Positions 1-6,437 of a stretch of 33,635 nt of DNA are shown here, one piece after another (position 1 is the stretch's first letter; every line of letters begins with the position of its first letter). The stretch comes from JBMNOI01 sp050942995 (lineage in GTDB: Bacteria; Chloroflexota; Anaerolineae; UBA1429), in contig JBMNOI010000029.1 of NCBI GenBank assembly GCA_050942995.1, positions 1 through 33,635 of the forward strand, in the 5' to 3' direction. A model generated the notes under the pieces. The model saw only the letters and a program-made list of their open reading frames with translations. It did no database searches and was not told the origin of the DNA. The translations under genes were made by a program, and so were the position numbers.

Positions 1-20
1 GACCTGACGGGATAGCGGCC

Positions 21-26
21 TAGAAT
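21..26 (+). promoter_or_regulatory. -10 box for the EamA gene
   Basis: TAGAAT lies exactly 7 nt before the ATG at 34, so the expected transcription start falls on or next to the start codon. The matching -35 would lie outside the window. The nominal ATG at 25 sits inside this box and so is unlikely to be the start. Confidence 0.4.
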
Positions 27-33
27 GAGGGGC

Positions 34-969
34 ATGACACGATCTACCGCGCACCATGACGCTCCACAGACCGTATCGCCCGTCGGAACCCATCGGCCCT
101 CACACTGGGCGGCGCTTGCTCTGGGTATCGCCGCGGTATCCACCGCCTCGGTGCTCATTCGCCTGGCCGATGCGCCGGCGCCGGTGGTGGGCGCGTGGCG
201 TTTGTTGCTGGCCACGGCTCTGTTCGCCCCCTGGGGATGGCCGAGTCTGCGCCGCGAGGGGCGCAGACTATCGCGGCGGCAGGTCGTTTCCCTGGCGCTG
301 GCCGGCGCGGCGCTGGCCGTGCATTTTGCGGCGTGGATCTCGTCGCTCTCGTATACCACCGTGTCCAGCTCGGTGATCCTGGTATCCACCAATCCGATCT
401 TTGTCGGGCTGGCATCGCGTTATCTGCTACGTGAACGGGTGACGTTCCGGCAGGTGGCTGCCATTCTGGTGGCGGTTCTGGGTAGCGTCGTGGTGGGGTA
501 TGGCGATCTGGGCCTGTCGGCGCGGGCCATGTGGGGCAACGGTCTGGCTCTGGTGGGCGCGCTGGCGGCCTCGGCCTATATCCTGCTGGGGCGTGAGGTG
601 CGCCGCACCCTCTCGACGTCGGCCTACATCTGGCCCTGCTACGGCATCGCCGGGGTGCTTTTGCTGCTATTCTGCCTGCTGACCGGCCAGCCCCTGATGG
701 GTTATGGCGGACGCACCTATTTGATCTTTGCCCTGCTGGCGCTGGGCCCTCAATTGCTGGGGCATTCCATGTTCAACTGGGCGCTGGCCCACTATTCGCC
801 CATTCTGGTTACGGTGGCCATTTTGGGTGAGCCGGTAGGGGCGACGTTGCTGGCCTATTTTGCACTGGGCGAGGCGCCGGGCCTGTTGACGGTGATCGGG
901 GGCATGCTCATTCTCACCGGCATTGCCCTGGCCGTCGCCGATGAGCGCGGGGCGTCATCGACCGATTAA
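34..969 (+). CDS. EamA/DMT-family membrane transporter
   Basis: This is a 311-residue inner-membrane protein of the drug/metabolite transporter superfamily, with about ten hydrophobic segments arranged as two EamA repeats. The first repeat runs from about residue 25 (ALALGIAAVSTASVLIRLA) to about 150. The second runs from about 165 and ends in a glycine-rich helix (GEPVGATLLAYFALGEAP). Family members export small metabolites such as amino acids; the substrate cannot be read from sequence. An ATG at 25 is also in frame, but it overlaps a TAGAAT -10-like box, so the ATG at 34 is preferred. The AGGGG before it could act as a tight SD, or the message may be leaderless. The aminotransferase gene follows after 54 nt on the same strand and the two may be cotranscribed. 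Confident on family, open on substrate. Confidence 0.85.
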   Translation: MTRSTAHHDAPQTVSPVGTHRPSHWAALALGIAAVSTASVLIRLADAPAPVVGAWRLLLATALFAPWGWPSLRREGRRLSRRQVVSLALAGAALAVHFAAWISSLSYTTVSSSVILVSTNPIFVGLASRYLLRERVTFRQVAAILVAVLGSVVVGYGDLGLSARAMWGNGLALVGALAASAYILLGREVRRTLSTSAYIWPCYGIAGVLLLLFCLLTGQPLMGYGGRTYLIFALLALGPQLLGHSMFNWALAHYSPILVTVAILGEPVGATLLAYFALGEAPGLLTVIGGMLILTGIALAVADERGASSTD

Positions 970-979
970 GACATCACTC

Positions 980-996
980 ACGGCGGTAGACGCCGT
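980..996 (+). repeat. small hairpin between EamA and aminotransferase genes
   Basis: ACGGCG and CGCCGT pair across a 5-nt loop. No T-run follows, so this is probably an mRNA hairpin rather than a full terminator. Confidence 0.35.
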
Positions 997-1023
997 TATC
1001 AATGCGGAAGGAGATCGGAACAG

Positions 1024-2256
1024 ATGAGCGTCAAATGGGATGCGCTATATGCCCGGCGCCTGAACTGGATGACCACGTCGGTGATCCGTGATATACTCAA
1101 GGTGGCCCAATCGCCGGATATTATCTCTCTGGCCGGGGGATGGCCCGAGGCCGACCTGTTCCCTGTGGGACAATTCGAAGAGATCTGCAGCGATGTGCTG
1201 AACGAGTCGCCGCGTGAATCGCTCCAGTATGGCCTGACCGACGGCCTGCCCGCGCTGCGGCAACAGATCGCCGACTTGATGAGCGAGCAGGGCATGTCCG
1301 CCGATATGGAGAATATCGTTATCACCAGCGGCTCGCAGCAGGCGCTGGACCTGATGGGGCGGATCTTTTTGAACGAAGGCGACACGGTGCTGGTCGAAAG
1401 CCCCACCTTTTTGGGTGCGCTGCAATCGTTCAACGCCTATGGCGCGTGCTATGCGACCGTGCCGCTGGATGAAGAGGGCGCCCGGGTCGATCTGCTGGAG
1501 GAGATCATCGCCCGCACCCGCCCCAAGTTCATGTATCTGCTGCCCACTTTTCAGAATCCCACCGGCGTGACCATGAGCCTGGAACGGCGCAAAAAGGTGG
1601 TCGAGATCGCCGCCGAGATGGGCGTGCCGATTCTGGAGGATGACCCTTACGGCGCGCTGCGATTTGCCGGCGATTCGCTGCCTACGCTGGCGTCGGTGGA
1701 TATGGCCAACTATCCGGAGAACGCCGCTCAGGGGCGGTACGCTGTGGGCAACGTGGTGTACCTGAGCACCTTTTCCAAGACGCTGGCGCCCGGCCTGCGC
1801 ATCGCCTGGGCCGTGGCCCCGAAGGAGATCATCGAGCAGTTCGTCATGGCCAAACAGGGGGCCGACCTGCACTCGAACGCCCTGTCTCAGGCGATGGCTT
1901 GCGAGTTTATGCGGCGTGGGCTGCTGCCCGCCCAGGTGCAGCGCATTCGTGACACTTATCTGGAGCGGCGCAACGCCATGTGCGAAGCCATCGCCGAGTT
2001 TTTCCCGCCCGACGTGCGTTACACGCAGCCTGACGGCGGCCTCTTCCTGTGGGTGACCCTGCCCGAGAAACTGGACGGCATCGAGCTGCTCAAAGAGGCG
2101 ACACGGCACAAGGTGGCCTTTGTGCCCGGCGCTCCTTTCTTTGTGGACGGTGCCGGGCACAATACCATGCGGCTCTCTTTTGCCTGTGTGCCTCCGGAGA
2201 CGATCCGTGAGGGGATCCGTCGGTTGGGCGAGGTCATTGCCGCGCAACTCGGCTGA
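1024..2256 (+). CDS. PLP-dependent aminotransferase, LysN/2-aminoadipate type
   Basis: This is a 410-residue fold-type I (class I/II) aminotransferase, a usual family length. Visible features are the cofactor-loop signature SGSQQALD (102-109), the PTFQNPTG motif with Asn178, the EDDPYG segment with Asp206/Asp207 and Tyr209, and STFSKTLAPGLRIAW with the Schiff-base Lys252. The N-terminal ISLAGGWPEADLFP resembles the 2-aminoadipate/LysN and MocR-domain-like subgroup, which moves amino groups between 2-aminoadipate, leucine or aromatic amino acids and 2-oxoglutarate. The exact substrate is inference. A strong SD (GGAAGGAG, 1006-1013) sets the start. It lies 54 nt downstream of the EamA transporter, which might export or import the amino acid involved. 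A GC-rich hairpin without a T-run follows at 2272-2296. Confidence 0.88.
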   Translation: MSVKWDALYARRLNWMTTSVIRDILKVAQSPDIISLAGGWPEADLFPVGQFEEICSDVLNESPRESLQYGLTDGLPALRQQIADLMSEQGMSADMENIVITSGSQQALDLMGRIFLNEGDTVLVESPTFLGALQSFNAYGACYATVPLDEEGARVDLLEEIIARTRPKFMYLLPTFQNPTGVTMSLERRKKVVEIAAEMGVPILEDDPYGALRFAGDSLPTLASVDMANYPENAAQGRYAVGNVVYLSTFSKTLAPGLRIAWAVAPKEIIEQFVMAKQGADLHSNALSQAMACEFMRRGLLPAQVQRIRDTYLERRNAMCEAIAEFFPPDVRYTQPDGGLFLWVTLPEKLDGIELLKEATRHKVAFVPGAPFFVDGAGHNTMRLSFACVPPETIREGIRRLGEVIAAQLG

Positions 2257-2271
2257 ATGAAGACAGGTGGG

Positions 2272-2296
2272 GCCGACTGCCCGATAGGGGGTCGGC
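2272..2296 (+). terminator. hairpin after the aminotransferase gene
   Basis: GCCGAC (2272-2277) pairs with GTCGGC (2291-2296), with an inner CCC-GATA-GGG helix. There is no T-run, so termination is only possible. Confidence 0.35.
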
Positions 2297-2389
2297 TTCA
2301 CGATACAGGACGATTCTCATCTTGATTTGCCGCGGACCATCTAAGTGGTAACGATGACATACATCGCCGCGTCATCAGGAGGTAAAACA

Positions 2390-4078
2390 ATGACCGGGCC
2401 ATGGGTCGAAAAGTATGAAGCGCATGTGCCAGCACGTATCGACATCCCCGATACGCCGTTGCCGGACTGTTTGCGGCGCAACGCGCGGCGCTATCCCAAG
2501 CACCCTGCACTGATCTTTTTCGACGCGCGCATGACCTTTTCCGAATTGAACGATGCCGTCGATCGCTTTGCCGCCGGCCTGCAAAAGCTGGGGGTCGCGC
2601 GGGGTGACCGCGTGGCGCTCTACATGCCCAACTGTCCGCAATATGCCATCGCCTATTACGGGGTGTTGCGCGTGGGGGCGGTGGTGGTGCCCTGTAACCC
2701 GCTGTATGTGGCTCGGGAGATTCGGCAGCAGCTCGTGGATGCCGGCGCCACAGTGGCGGTGGTATTGAGCAGCTTTTATAACACGCTGAAAGAGATACGC
2801 GCCGAGACGTCCCTCGAGACCGTTATCGTCGCCAACATCAAAGAGTATTTTCCTCGACCGCTCAAGATAGCGTTCACTCTGCTAAAAGAGAAAAAAGAGG
2901 GGCACTATCTGGACCTGTCCGACGAAGAAGAAGACACGGTCTGGTTTCATGATTTCCTGAAACAGGCGCCGGCCGTTCCGGCGCCGGTGCGCATTGGGCT
3001 GGACGATACCGCCTGCCTGCTCTATACCGGTGGCACCACCGGCACGCCCAAAGGCGCCGAGTTGACGCACCGTAACCTGCTGGTCAACGCCATGCAATGC
3101 CAGGTATGGCTCAAAACCCGGCCGGCGGGGGAGGTGGTGCTGGCGGCGCTGCCGTTCAGCCACAGCTATGGGATGACCACCTGCCTGAACCACGGCATCT
3201 ATGCCGCCAGCACGCTGATCCTGATCCCCAACCCCCGCGATCTGGCCTTTGTGCTGTCGAATATTCAGAAACACAAGCCCACCCTGTTTCCGGGCGTGCC
3301 GACCATCTATGTGGCCATCAACAACTATCGCGATATCGACAAGTACGATCTGCGTTCGATTCGGGCATGCATCAGCGGAGGCGCCGGTCTGCCCAAAGAG
3401 GTGCAGGTACGCTTTCAGGAACTTACCGGCGGAAGACTTGTCGAGGGGTATGGGCTGACCGAGGCTTCGCCGGTGACCCACGCCAACCCCGTCAACGATA
3501 ACTGTCGCATCGGCACCATCGGCCTGCCCTGGCCCAATACCGAGTGCCGGTTGGTGAGCCTGGAGGACGGAAAGACTCCGGTGGCGCCGGGGGAAGTGGG
3601 CGAGTTGTGCATTCGTGGCCCCCAGGTGATGAAGGGCTACTGGAACAGGCCCGAGGAAACCGCCGAAGCGCTGCGCGATGGGTGGCTCCATACCGGGGAT
3701 ATCGCCGTGATGGACGAGGATGGATACTTTCGTATCGTGGATCGCAAGAAGGATATGATCATCGCCGGCGGCTACAACATCTATCCGCGAGATATCGAAG
3801 AGGTGTTGTACGAACATCCCAAGGTCAAAGAGGCGGTGGCCGTGGGTGTGCCGCACTCTTACCGCGGAGAGACGGTCAAGGTATACGTTGTGCTGAAGGA
3901 CGGCGAATCGGCGACCGAAGACGAGATCTTGCGCTGGTGTCGTACGCATCTGGCCAAGTACAAGGTGCCGACCGCCGTCGAATTCCGCGCCGAACTGCCC
4001 AAGACGATGGTGGGCAAGATCCTGCGCCGGGCGCTCCGCGAGGAAGAGATTGCCCGTATGCGGGCCGAACAGGCCTAG
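2390..4078 (+). CDS. long-chain-fatty-acid--CoA ligase (acyl-CoA synthetase)
   Basis: This 562-residue ANL-superfamily enzyme activates a fatty acid with ATP to the acyl-adenylate and then to acyl-CoA. The AMP-binding P-loop is YTGGTTGTPKGAELTH (212-227). The A5 motif is GYGLTEAS (353-360), the A7 motif is GWLHTGDI with Asp437, and the hinge lies near DRKKDMIIAGGYNIYP (451-466). The C-terminal catalytic Lys543 is in PKTMVGKILRR. The start is taken at the ATG at 2390 because AGGAGGT (2377-2383) sits 6 nt before it; an upstream in-frame start at 2345 has no such site. The spacing between motifs fits FadD-like medium/long-chain enzymes. It appears to be transcribed alone and is closed by the terminator at 4159-4200. 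Chain length is not determinable by eye. Confidence 0.9.
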   Translation: MTGPWVEKYEAHVPARIDIPDTPLPDCLRRNARRYPKHPALIFFDARMTFSELNDAVDRFAAGLQKLGVARGDRVALYMPNCPQYAIAYYGVLRVGAVVVPCNPLYVAREIRQQLVDAGATVAVVLSSFYNTLKEIRAETSLETVIVANIKEYFPRPLKIAFTLLKEKKEGHYLDLSDEEEDTVWFHDFLKQAPAVPAPVRIGLDDTACLLYTGGTTGTPKGAELTHRNLLVNAMQCQVWLKTRPAGEVVLAALPFSHSYGMTTCLNHGIYAASTLILIPNPRDLAFVLSNIQKHKPTLFPGVPTIYVAINNYRDIDKYDLRSIRACISGGAGLPKEVQVRFQELTGGRLVEGYGLTEASPVTHANPVNDNCRIGTIGLPWPNTECRLVSLEDGKTPVAPGEVGELCIRGPQVMKGYWNRPEETAEALRDGWLHTGDIAVMDEDGYFRIVDRKKDMIIAGGYNIYPRDIEEVLYEHPKVKEAVAVGVPHSYRGETVKVYVVLKDGESATEDEILRWCRTHLAKYKVPTAVEFRAELPKTMVGKILRRALREEEIARMRAEQA

Positions 4079-4158
4079 AGGGGTGGCCGGAATACCATCC
4101 GGACATGAGCGTGGGATGAGCCGGGCGGATCGACGGTAGCTTGCGTATGGTTGATGAC

Positions 4159-4200
4159 ACGAGACAGAGACGATGGATGATGGGTCTCTGTCTCGTTTTT
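4159..4200 (+). terminator. intrinsic terminator of the acyl-CoA synthetase gene
   Basis: A perfect 13-bp stem, ACGAGACAGAGAC (4159-4171) with GTCTCTGTCTCGT (4184-4196), has a 12-nt loop and is followed by TTTTT. Confidence 0.85.
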
Positions 4201-4203
4201 CTC

Positions 4204-4232
4204 TTGACATGACCCCGTAAAAGACGCATAAT
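4204..4232 (+). promoter_or_regulatory. near-consensus sigma70 promoter with no close gene
   Basis: TTGACA (4204-4209), a 17-nt spacer and CATAAT (4227-4232) lie directly after the previous terminator. Transcription would run antisense through the minus-strand gene at 4295-4684 towards the mini-membrane protein gene at 4776. Confidence 0.65.
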
Positions 4233-4294
4233 CACCTCTGAAGCATCTACAGGCGTTAAAATCCCGCTGCATGACAACCAATGGATCGAAGGAG

Positions 4295-4684
4295 CTACAG
4301 ACCCAAACAGTCCATCAGCCGGTCGAACGCCCGCCCCAGGGTATCCCAGATCCCGCCTTGCCGGGTATCCTGGAATGGTGGGAACAGGGGGGCGCAGAAC
4401 ATGCCCTCCGGCTTGATGGGTACGCCGGCGCGTTCCAGCAGATACTGGGCCCAGCGCGCCTGTGCCCGACGCACGGTGAACATGATGTCGCCCATCACCA
4501 CCATCTTGCCCCACACGCGGATGCCGTGTGAGGTAAGAATGTTCGAGATCGCCCATCCGCTCCAGCCGCTATTCGCATCGACGAAAAAGGTGTGCGAGGG
4601 GCCGTTCACCAGATCCAGCAGATCGGCCGTCAGTGGACTGATTACGTCAGATAACAATTGAGTGATTCCGTCTGTGGTACGCAT
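4295..4684 (-). CDS. conserved-looking hypothetical protein, 129 aa
   Basis: I do not recognise a named family. The protein starts at 4684 behind a clear SD: AGAGGTG read on the minus strand, about 4 nt before the ATG. Composition is that of a folded soluble protein. Notable stretches are FFVDANSGWSGWAISNILTSHG, KMVVMGDIMFTVRRAQARWAQYLLERAGVP and a C-terminal FPPFQDTRQ followed by an amphipathic helix. The VRRAQARWAQYLL stretch reminds me of small hypothetical proteins in Chloroflexota, but this is memory and not a search result. The two overlapping plus-strand reading frames (4271-4531, 4281-4661) have low-complexity, proline- and histidine-rich or arginine- and serine-rich content and are rejected. 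It is transcribed divergently from the mini-membrane gene at 4776 and is crossed by antisense transcription if the 4204 promoter is active. Confidence 0.65.
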   Translation of the reverse strand: MRTTDGITQLLSDVISPLTADLLDLVNGPSHTFFVDANSGWSGWAISNILTSHGIRVWGKMVVMGDIMFTVRRAQARWAQYLLERAGVPIKPEGMFCAPLFPPFQDTRQGGIWDTLGRAFDRLMDCLGL

Positions 4685-4775
4685 AGCACCTCTTTTCCAT
4701 ACTATACGTCGTCACCGAATCTGGCCGTCGTTCATGTTCTATCCATCCTGTCCGAAGCCAGAAAAGAGACAGTGC

Positions 4776-5030
4776 ATGCCGATCGACATACTCACGCCCA
4801 ATTTCGCTGCGGGATTTGTTTCGGGAGCTGCATTCGTTTGCCTGATCGCGTTCTGGCGTTGGTGCCGTAAGCAACTGGGGGCGTTCGTTCAACCCCAGAC
4901 GGTGCGCGTGCCGACCAAAGAGTCTCCACTCCAGGTCATGATGGGAAGCATCGGCGCCTTTTTGTCTCTCGTGGTCATTGTTGCGCTGGCGCTGATCATC
5001 GTCGTTCATCAGATGCCGTTTCTGCCGTAA
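4776..5030 (+). CDS. two-TM mini-membrane protein, paralog A (84 aa)
   Basis: Family not recognised. The protein has one hydrophobic helix at about residues 9-26 (FAAGFVSGAAFVCLIAFW), then a basic stretch (RWCRKQ) and the segment PQTVRVPTKESPLQV. A second helix follows (GAFLSLVVIVALALIIVV), with a short tail ending PFLP. The positive-inside rule places the central loop in the cytoplasm with both ends outside. The start at 4776 (MPIDIL) is chosen because it aligns with paralog B at 5493 in length and topology; the upstream in-frame ATG at 4662 would add an unsupported 38 residues overlapping the divergent gene. The SD is weak (AAGAGA). The 15-residue central segment is identical in paralog B, 700 bp downstream, so the two look like a tandem duplication. 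Function unknown. Confidence 0.7.
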   Translation: MPIDILTPNFAAGFVSGAAFVCLIAFWRWCRKQLGAFVQPQTVRVPTKESPLQVMMGSIGAFLSLVVIVALALIIVVHQMPFLP

Positions 5031-5064
5031 AGGCGGGCTGTTCTGACGAGTCGCTTCTACCCTC

Positions 5065-5094
5065 TTGACAGAACGCCATAGAATGGCGCATAAT
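5065..5094 (+). promoter_or_regulatory. near-consensus sigma70 promoter upstream of paralog B
   Basis: TTGACA (5065-5070), an 18-nt spacer and CATAAT (5089-5094). It resembles the 4204 promoter, sharing CTCTTGACA and CGCATAATCA. The next confident start codon is about 400 nt away at 5493. Confidence 0.65.
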
Positions 5095-5161
5095 CAGGGC
5101 GAATTCGCAAACACCCATGGATTTTCATCACCCCGGGATCGATCGCGTTAACGGGATCATC

Positions 5162-5201
5162 GCCTGTCATCACCAGGCGCAGCCTGCCATCGTCAGGCGC
5201 A
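5162..5201 (+). repeat. tandem pair of 20-bp mini-hairpin repeats
   Basis: Units 5162-5181 and 5182-5201 differ at 3 of 20 positions. Each carries the inverted repeat GCCTG...CAGGC. They lie in the 400-nt stretch between the 5065 promoter and the 5493 gene, which otherwise holds no convincing coding sequence. A minus-strand frame at 5057-5305 (82 codons) covers them but has no visible SD. Confidence 0.5.
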
Positions 5202-5402
5202 CCGGGATACACCCACGCCGTGTAATTGGCCAACCCATGTGCCCGCGCGGGCCACTCTGCCCCTCCCTCCCATGCCCGACGCCCCATGTGCCCGATTCCA
5301 CACAACGTCTGCTTTCACACTGCTTCACCCATTGTCTGCTGCGAACGATGCCACCTGGCGGTGATGTCGGAGCATCATCAGATCACGCCCCACAAATGAA
5401 TA

Positions 5403-5414
5403 GAACATTCGTTC
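5403..5414. promoter_or_regulatory. LexA/SOS-box-like palindrome
   Basis: GAACATTCGTTC fits the GAAC-N4-GTTC form of the LexA (DinR) box of Gram-positive bacteria. The flanking A and T extend the inverted arms to AGAAC/GTTCT. It lies about 80 bp before the start of paralog B at 5493. No clear -35/-10 pair is visible around it. Confidence 0.35.
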
Positions 5415-5492
5415 TGATCGTAGACAGAATGCTCCGGCGCGTCAATGCGGACGGGAATTCGTCCCGGGGAGGAGCAAGCGAAAGTCGGTTGC

Positions 5493-5744
5493 ATGCAGAT
5501 CATCCGGTTCGGGCTGGACTTTTGGTTCGGCTTTGTAGTGGGGTTTGGTGCGTTTGGCGTGGTGCAGCTATGGCGCTGGTCGCGCCGCAAGATGCTTGCG
5601 CTGACCCGTCCGCAGACGGTGCGCGTACCGACAAAAGAGAGCCCTCTGCAGGTGTTCCTGGTTGGGTCGGTCGGTTGCCTGGCGGTCGTGGCGGTGCTGA
5701 TATTGCTGGCCTTGATCGTGCGCCAGTTTCCCTGGGGGCCGTGA
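5493..5744 (+). CDS. two-TM mini-membrane protein, paralog B (83 aa)
   Basis: Family not recognised; this is a paralog of the 4776 gene. It has an N-terminal helix (DFWFGFVVGFGAFGVVQLW), a basic RWSRRK stretch, the identical PQTVRVPTKESPLQV segment and a second helix (GCLAVVAVLILLALIV), and it ends QFPWGP. The shared central motif, basic stretch and matched lengths (83 and 84 aa) show a true pair and support the start MQIIRF at 5493. An ATG at 5445 is also in frame but would break this match. Only a distant SD-like GGGGAGGAG is seen, about 19 nt upstream. The same frame region is covered by a long proline- and arginine-rich plus-strand frame (5117-5791), judged a shadow. The LexA-like box at 5403 suggests possible stress control. 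Function unknown. Confidence 0.7.
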   Translation: MQIIRFGLDFWFGFVVGFGAFGVVQLWRWSRRKMLALTRPQTVRVPTKESPLQVFLVGSVGCLAVVAVLILLALIVRQFPWGP

Positions 5745-5764
5745 GTCGATCGGGGCTCTGGAAC

Positions 5765-5792
5765 TGTTCAAATCTCTATAAATCATTATAAT
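5765..5792 (+). promoter_or_regulatory. probable promoter of the CAP-domain gene
   Basis: TATAAT (5787-5792) has a weak TGTTCA (5765-5770) 16 nt before it, in an AT-rich stretch that stands out from the surroundings. Confidence 0.45.
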
Positions 5793-5833
5793 ATCTCTGG
5801 CAATGCAACATAACGCGTAGAAGGGATCCATTA

Positions 5834-6382
5834 ATGCTTTCACTCCGACGTATCATCCTGTTCACCGCGGCCATGTTGCTCTTCACCGGTATTTTGTGGC
5901 AGGGCGGCATCGTCTCGGGCGCTTCGACACACAGTGGCCCCGACATCTATCTCCCCCTGGTCGTGCGGGCTCCAAGCCCACCACCCTCCGTTCCGACGTT
6001 CGAGGATCGCGTAATCCAACTGACCAATCAGGAGCGCGCCAAAGCCGGCCTCGCGCCTCTGACCCGGTCGGCCGAATTGAGCCGTGCGGCTCAAGAGCAC
6101 AGTGTGGATATGGCCACCGGCAATTTCGTGAGCCATATCGGCTCGGACGGTTCAAATCCCGGCGATCGCATCACGCGGGCCGGATACGCATGGTACACGT
6201 TTGGCGAGAATGTCGCCGCAGGATACACCACCCCCGAGAGTGTGGTGGAGGGCTGGATGCAGAGCGAGGGCCATCGCCAAAACATTCTGAACCCCGATTT
6301 CAAGCATATCGGCGTAGGCCATGCGCACAATGCGTCATCCGACTATAAGCACTATTGGACGCAGGTGTTCGGCGCCCGGTAG
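5834..6382 (+). CDS. exported CAP-domain (SCP/PR1, YkwD-like) protein
   Basis: This 182-residue protein begins with a basic stretch and a hydrophobic helix (IILFTAAMLLFTGILWQGGIV), so it is secreted or anchored by its N-terminus. A short proline-rich linker (PSPPPSVP) leads into a CAP domain from about residue 55. The domain shows LTNQERAKAGLAPL, HSVDMATGNFVSHIGSDGS, FGENVAAGY and the GHRQNILNP motif, with conserved His and Glu residues. Bacterial CAP proteins are extracellular; biochemical roles are poorly defined and include sterol or lipid binding and protease-like activity. The start follows GAAGGGAT (5820-5826) with good spacing. It is monocistronic and ends at a bidirectional terminator shared with the convergent APC permease gene. 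Confidence 0.88.
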   Translation: MLSLRRIILFTAAMLLFTGILWQGGIVSGASTHSGPDIYLPLVVRAPSPPPSVPTFEDRVIQLTNQERAKAGLAPLTRSAELSRAAQEHSVDMATGNFVSHIGSDGSNPGDRITRAGYAWYTFGENVAAGYTTPESVVEGWMQSEGHRQNILNPDFKHIGVGHAHNASSDYKHYWTQVFGAR

Positions 6383-6401
6383 GGGGACGATCCTGAAAAA
6401 G

Positions 6402-6437
6402 AAAAGGGGCACGGTCCGAGCCGTGCCCCTTTTCTTT
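6402..6437. terminator. bidirectional intrinsic terminator
   Basis: A perfect GGGGCACGG (6406-6414) / CCGTGCCCC (6421-6429) stem, extended by AAAA/TTTT, serves the CAP gene on the plus strand and the convergent APC permease on the minus strand. Confidence 0.9.

Noticed and set aside
1045..2301. 418-codon minus-strand frame opposite the aminotransferase
   Set aside because: His/Gln-rich shadow; the plus strand encodes a clear PLP enzyme.
4271..4661. Two plus-strand frames opposite the 4295-4684 gene
   Set aside because: Composition is shadow-like, and the minus-strand gene has an SD and a folded-protein look.
5057..5305. Minus-strand 82-codon frame over the mini-hairpins
   Set aside because: Somewhat protein-like (WVYPGAPDDGRLRLVMTGDDP), but no SD. 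It lies opposite a strong promoter and no family is recognised; kept only as a remote possibility.
5117..5791. Plus-strand 224-codon frame over paralog B
   Set aside because: Arg/Pro/Cys-rich random-like composition and no SD. It overlaps the better supported 83-aa gene in another frame.
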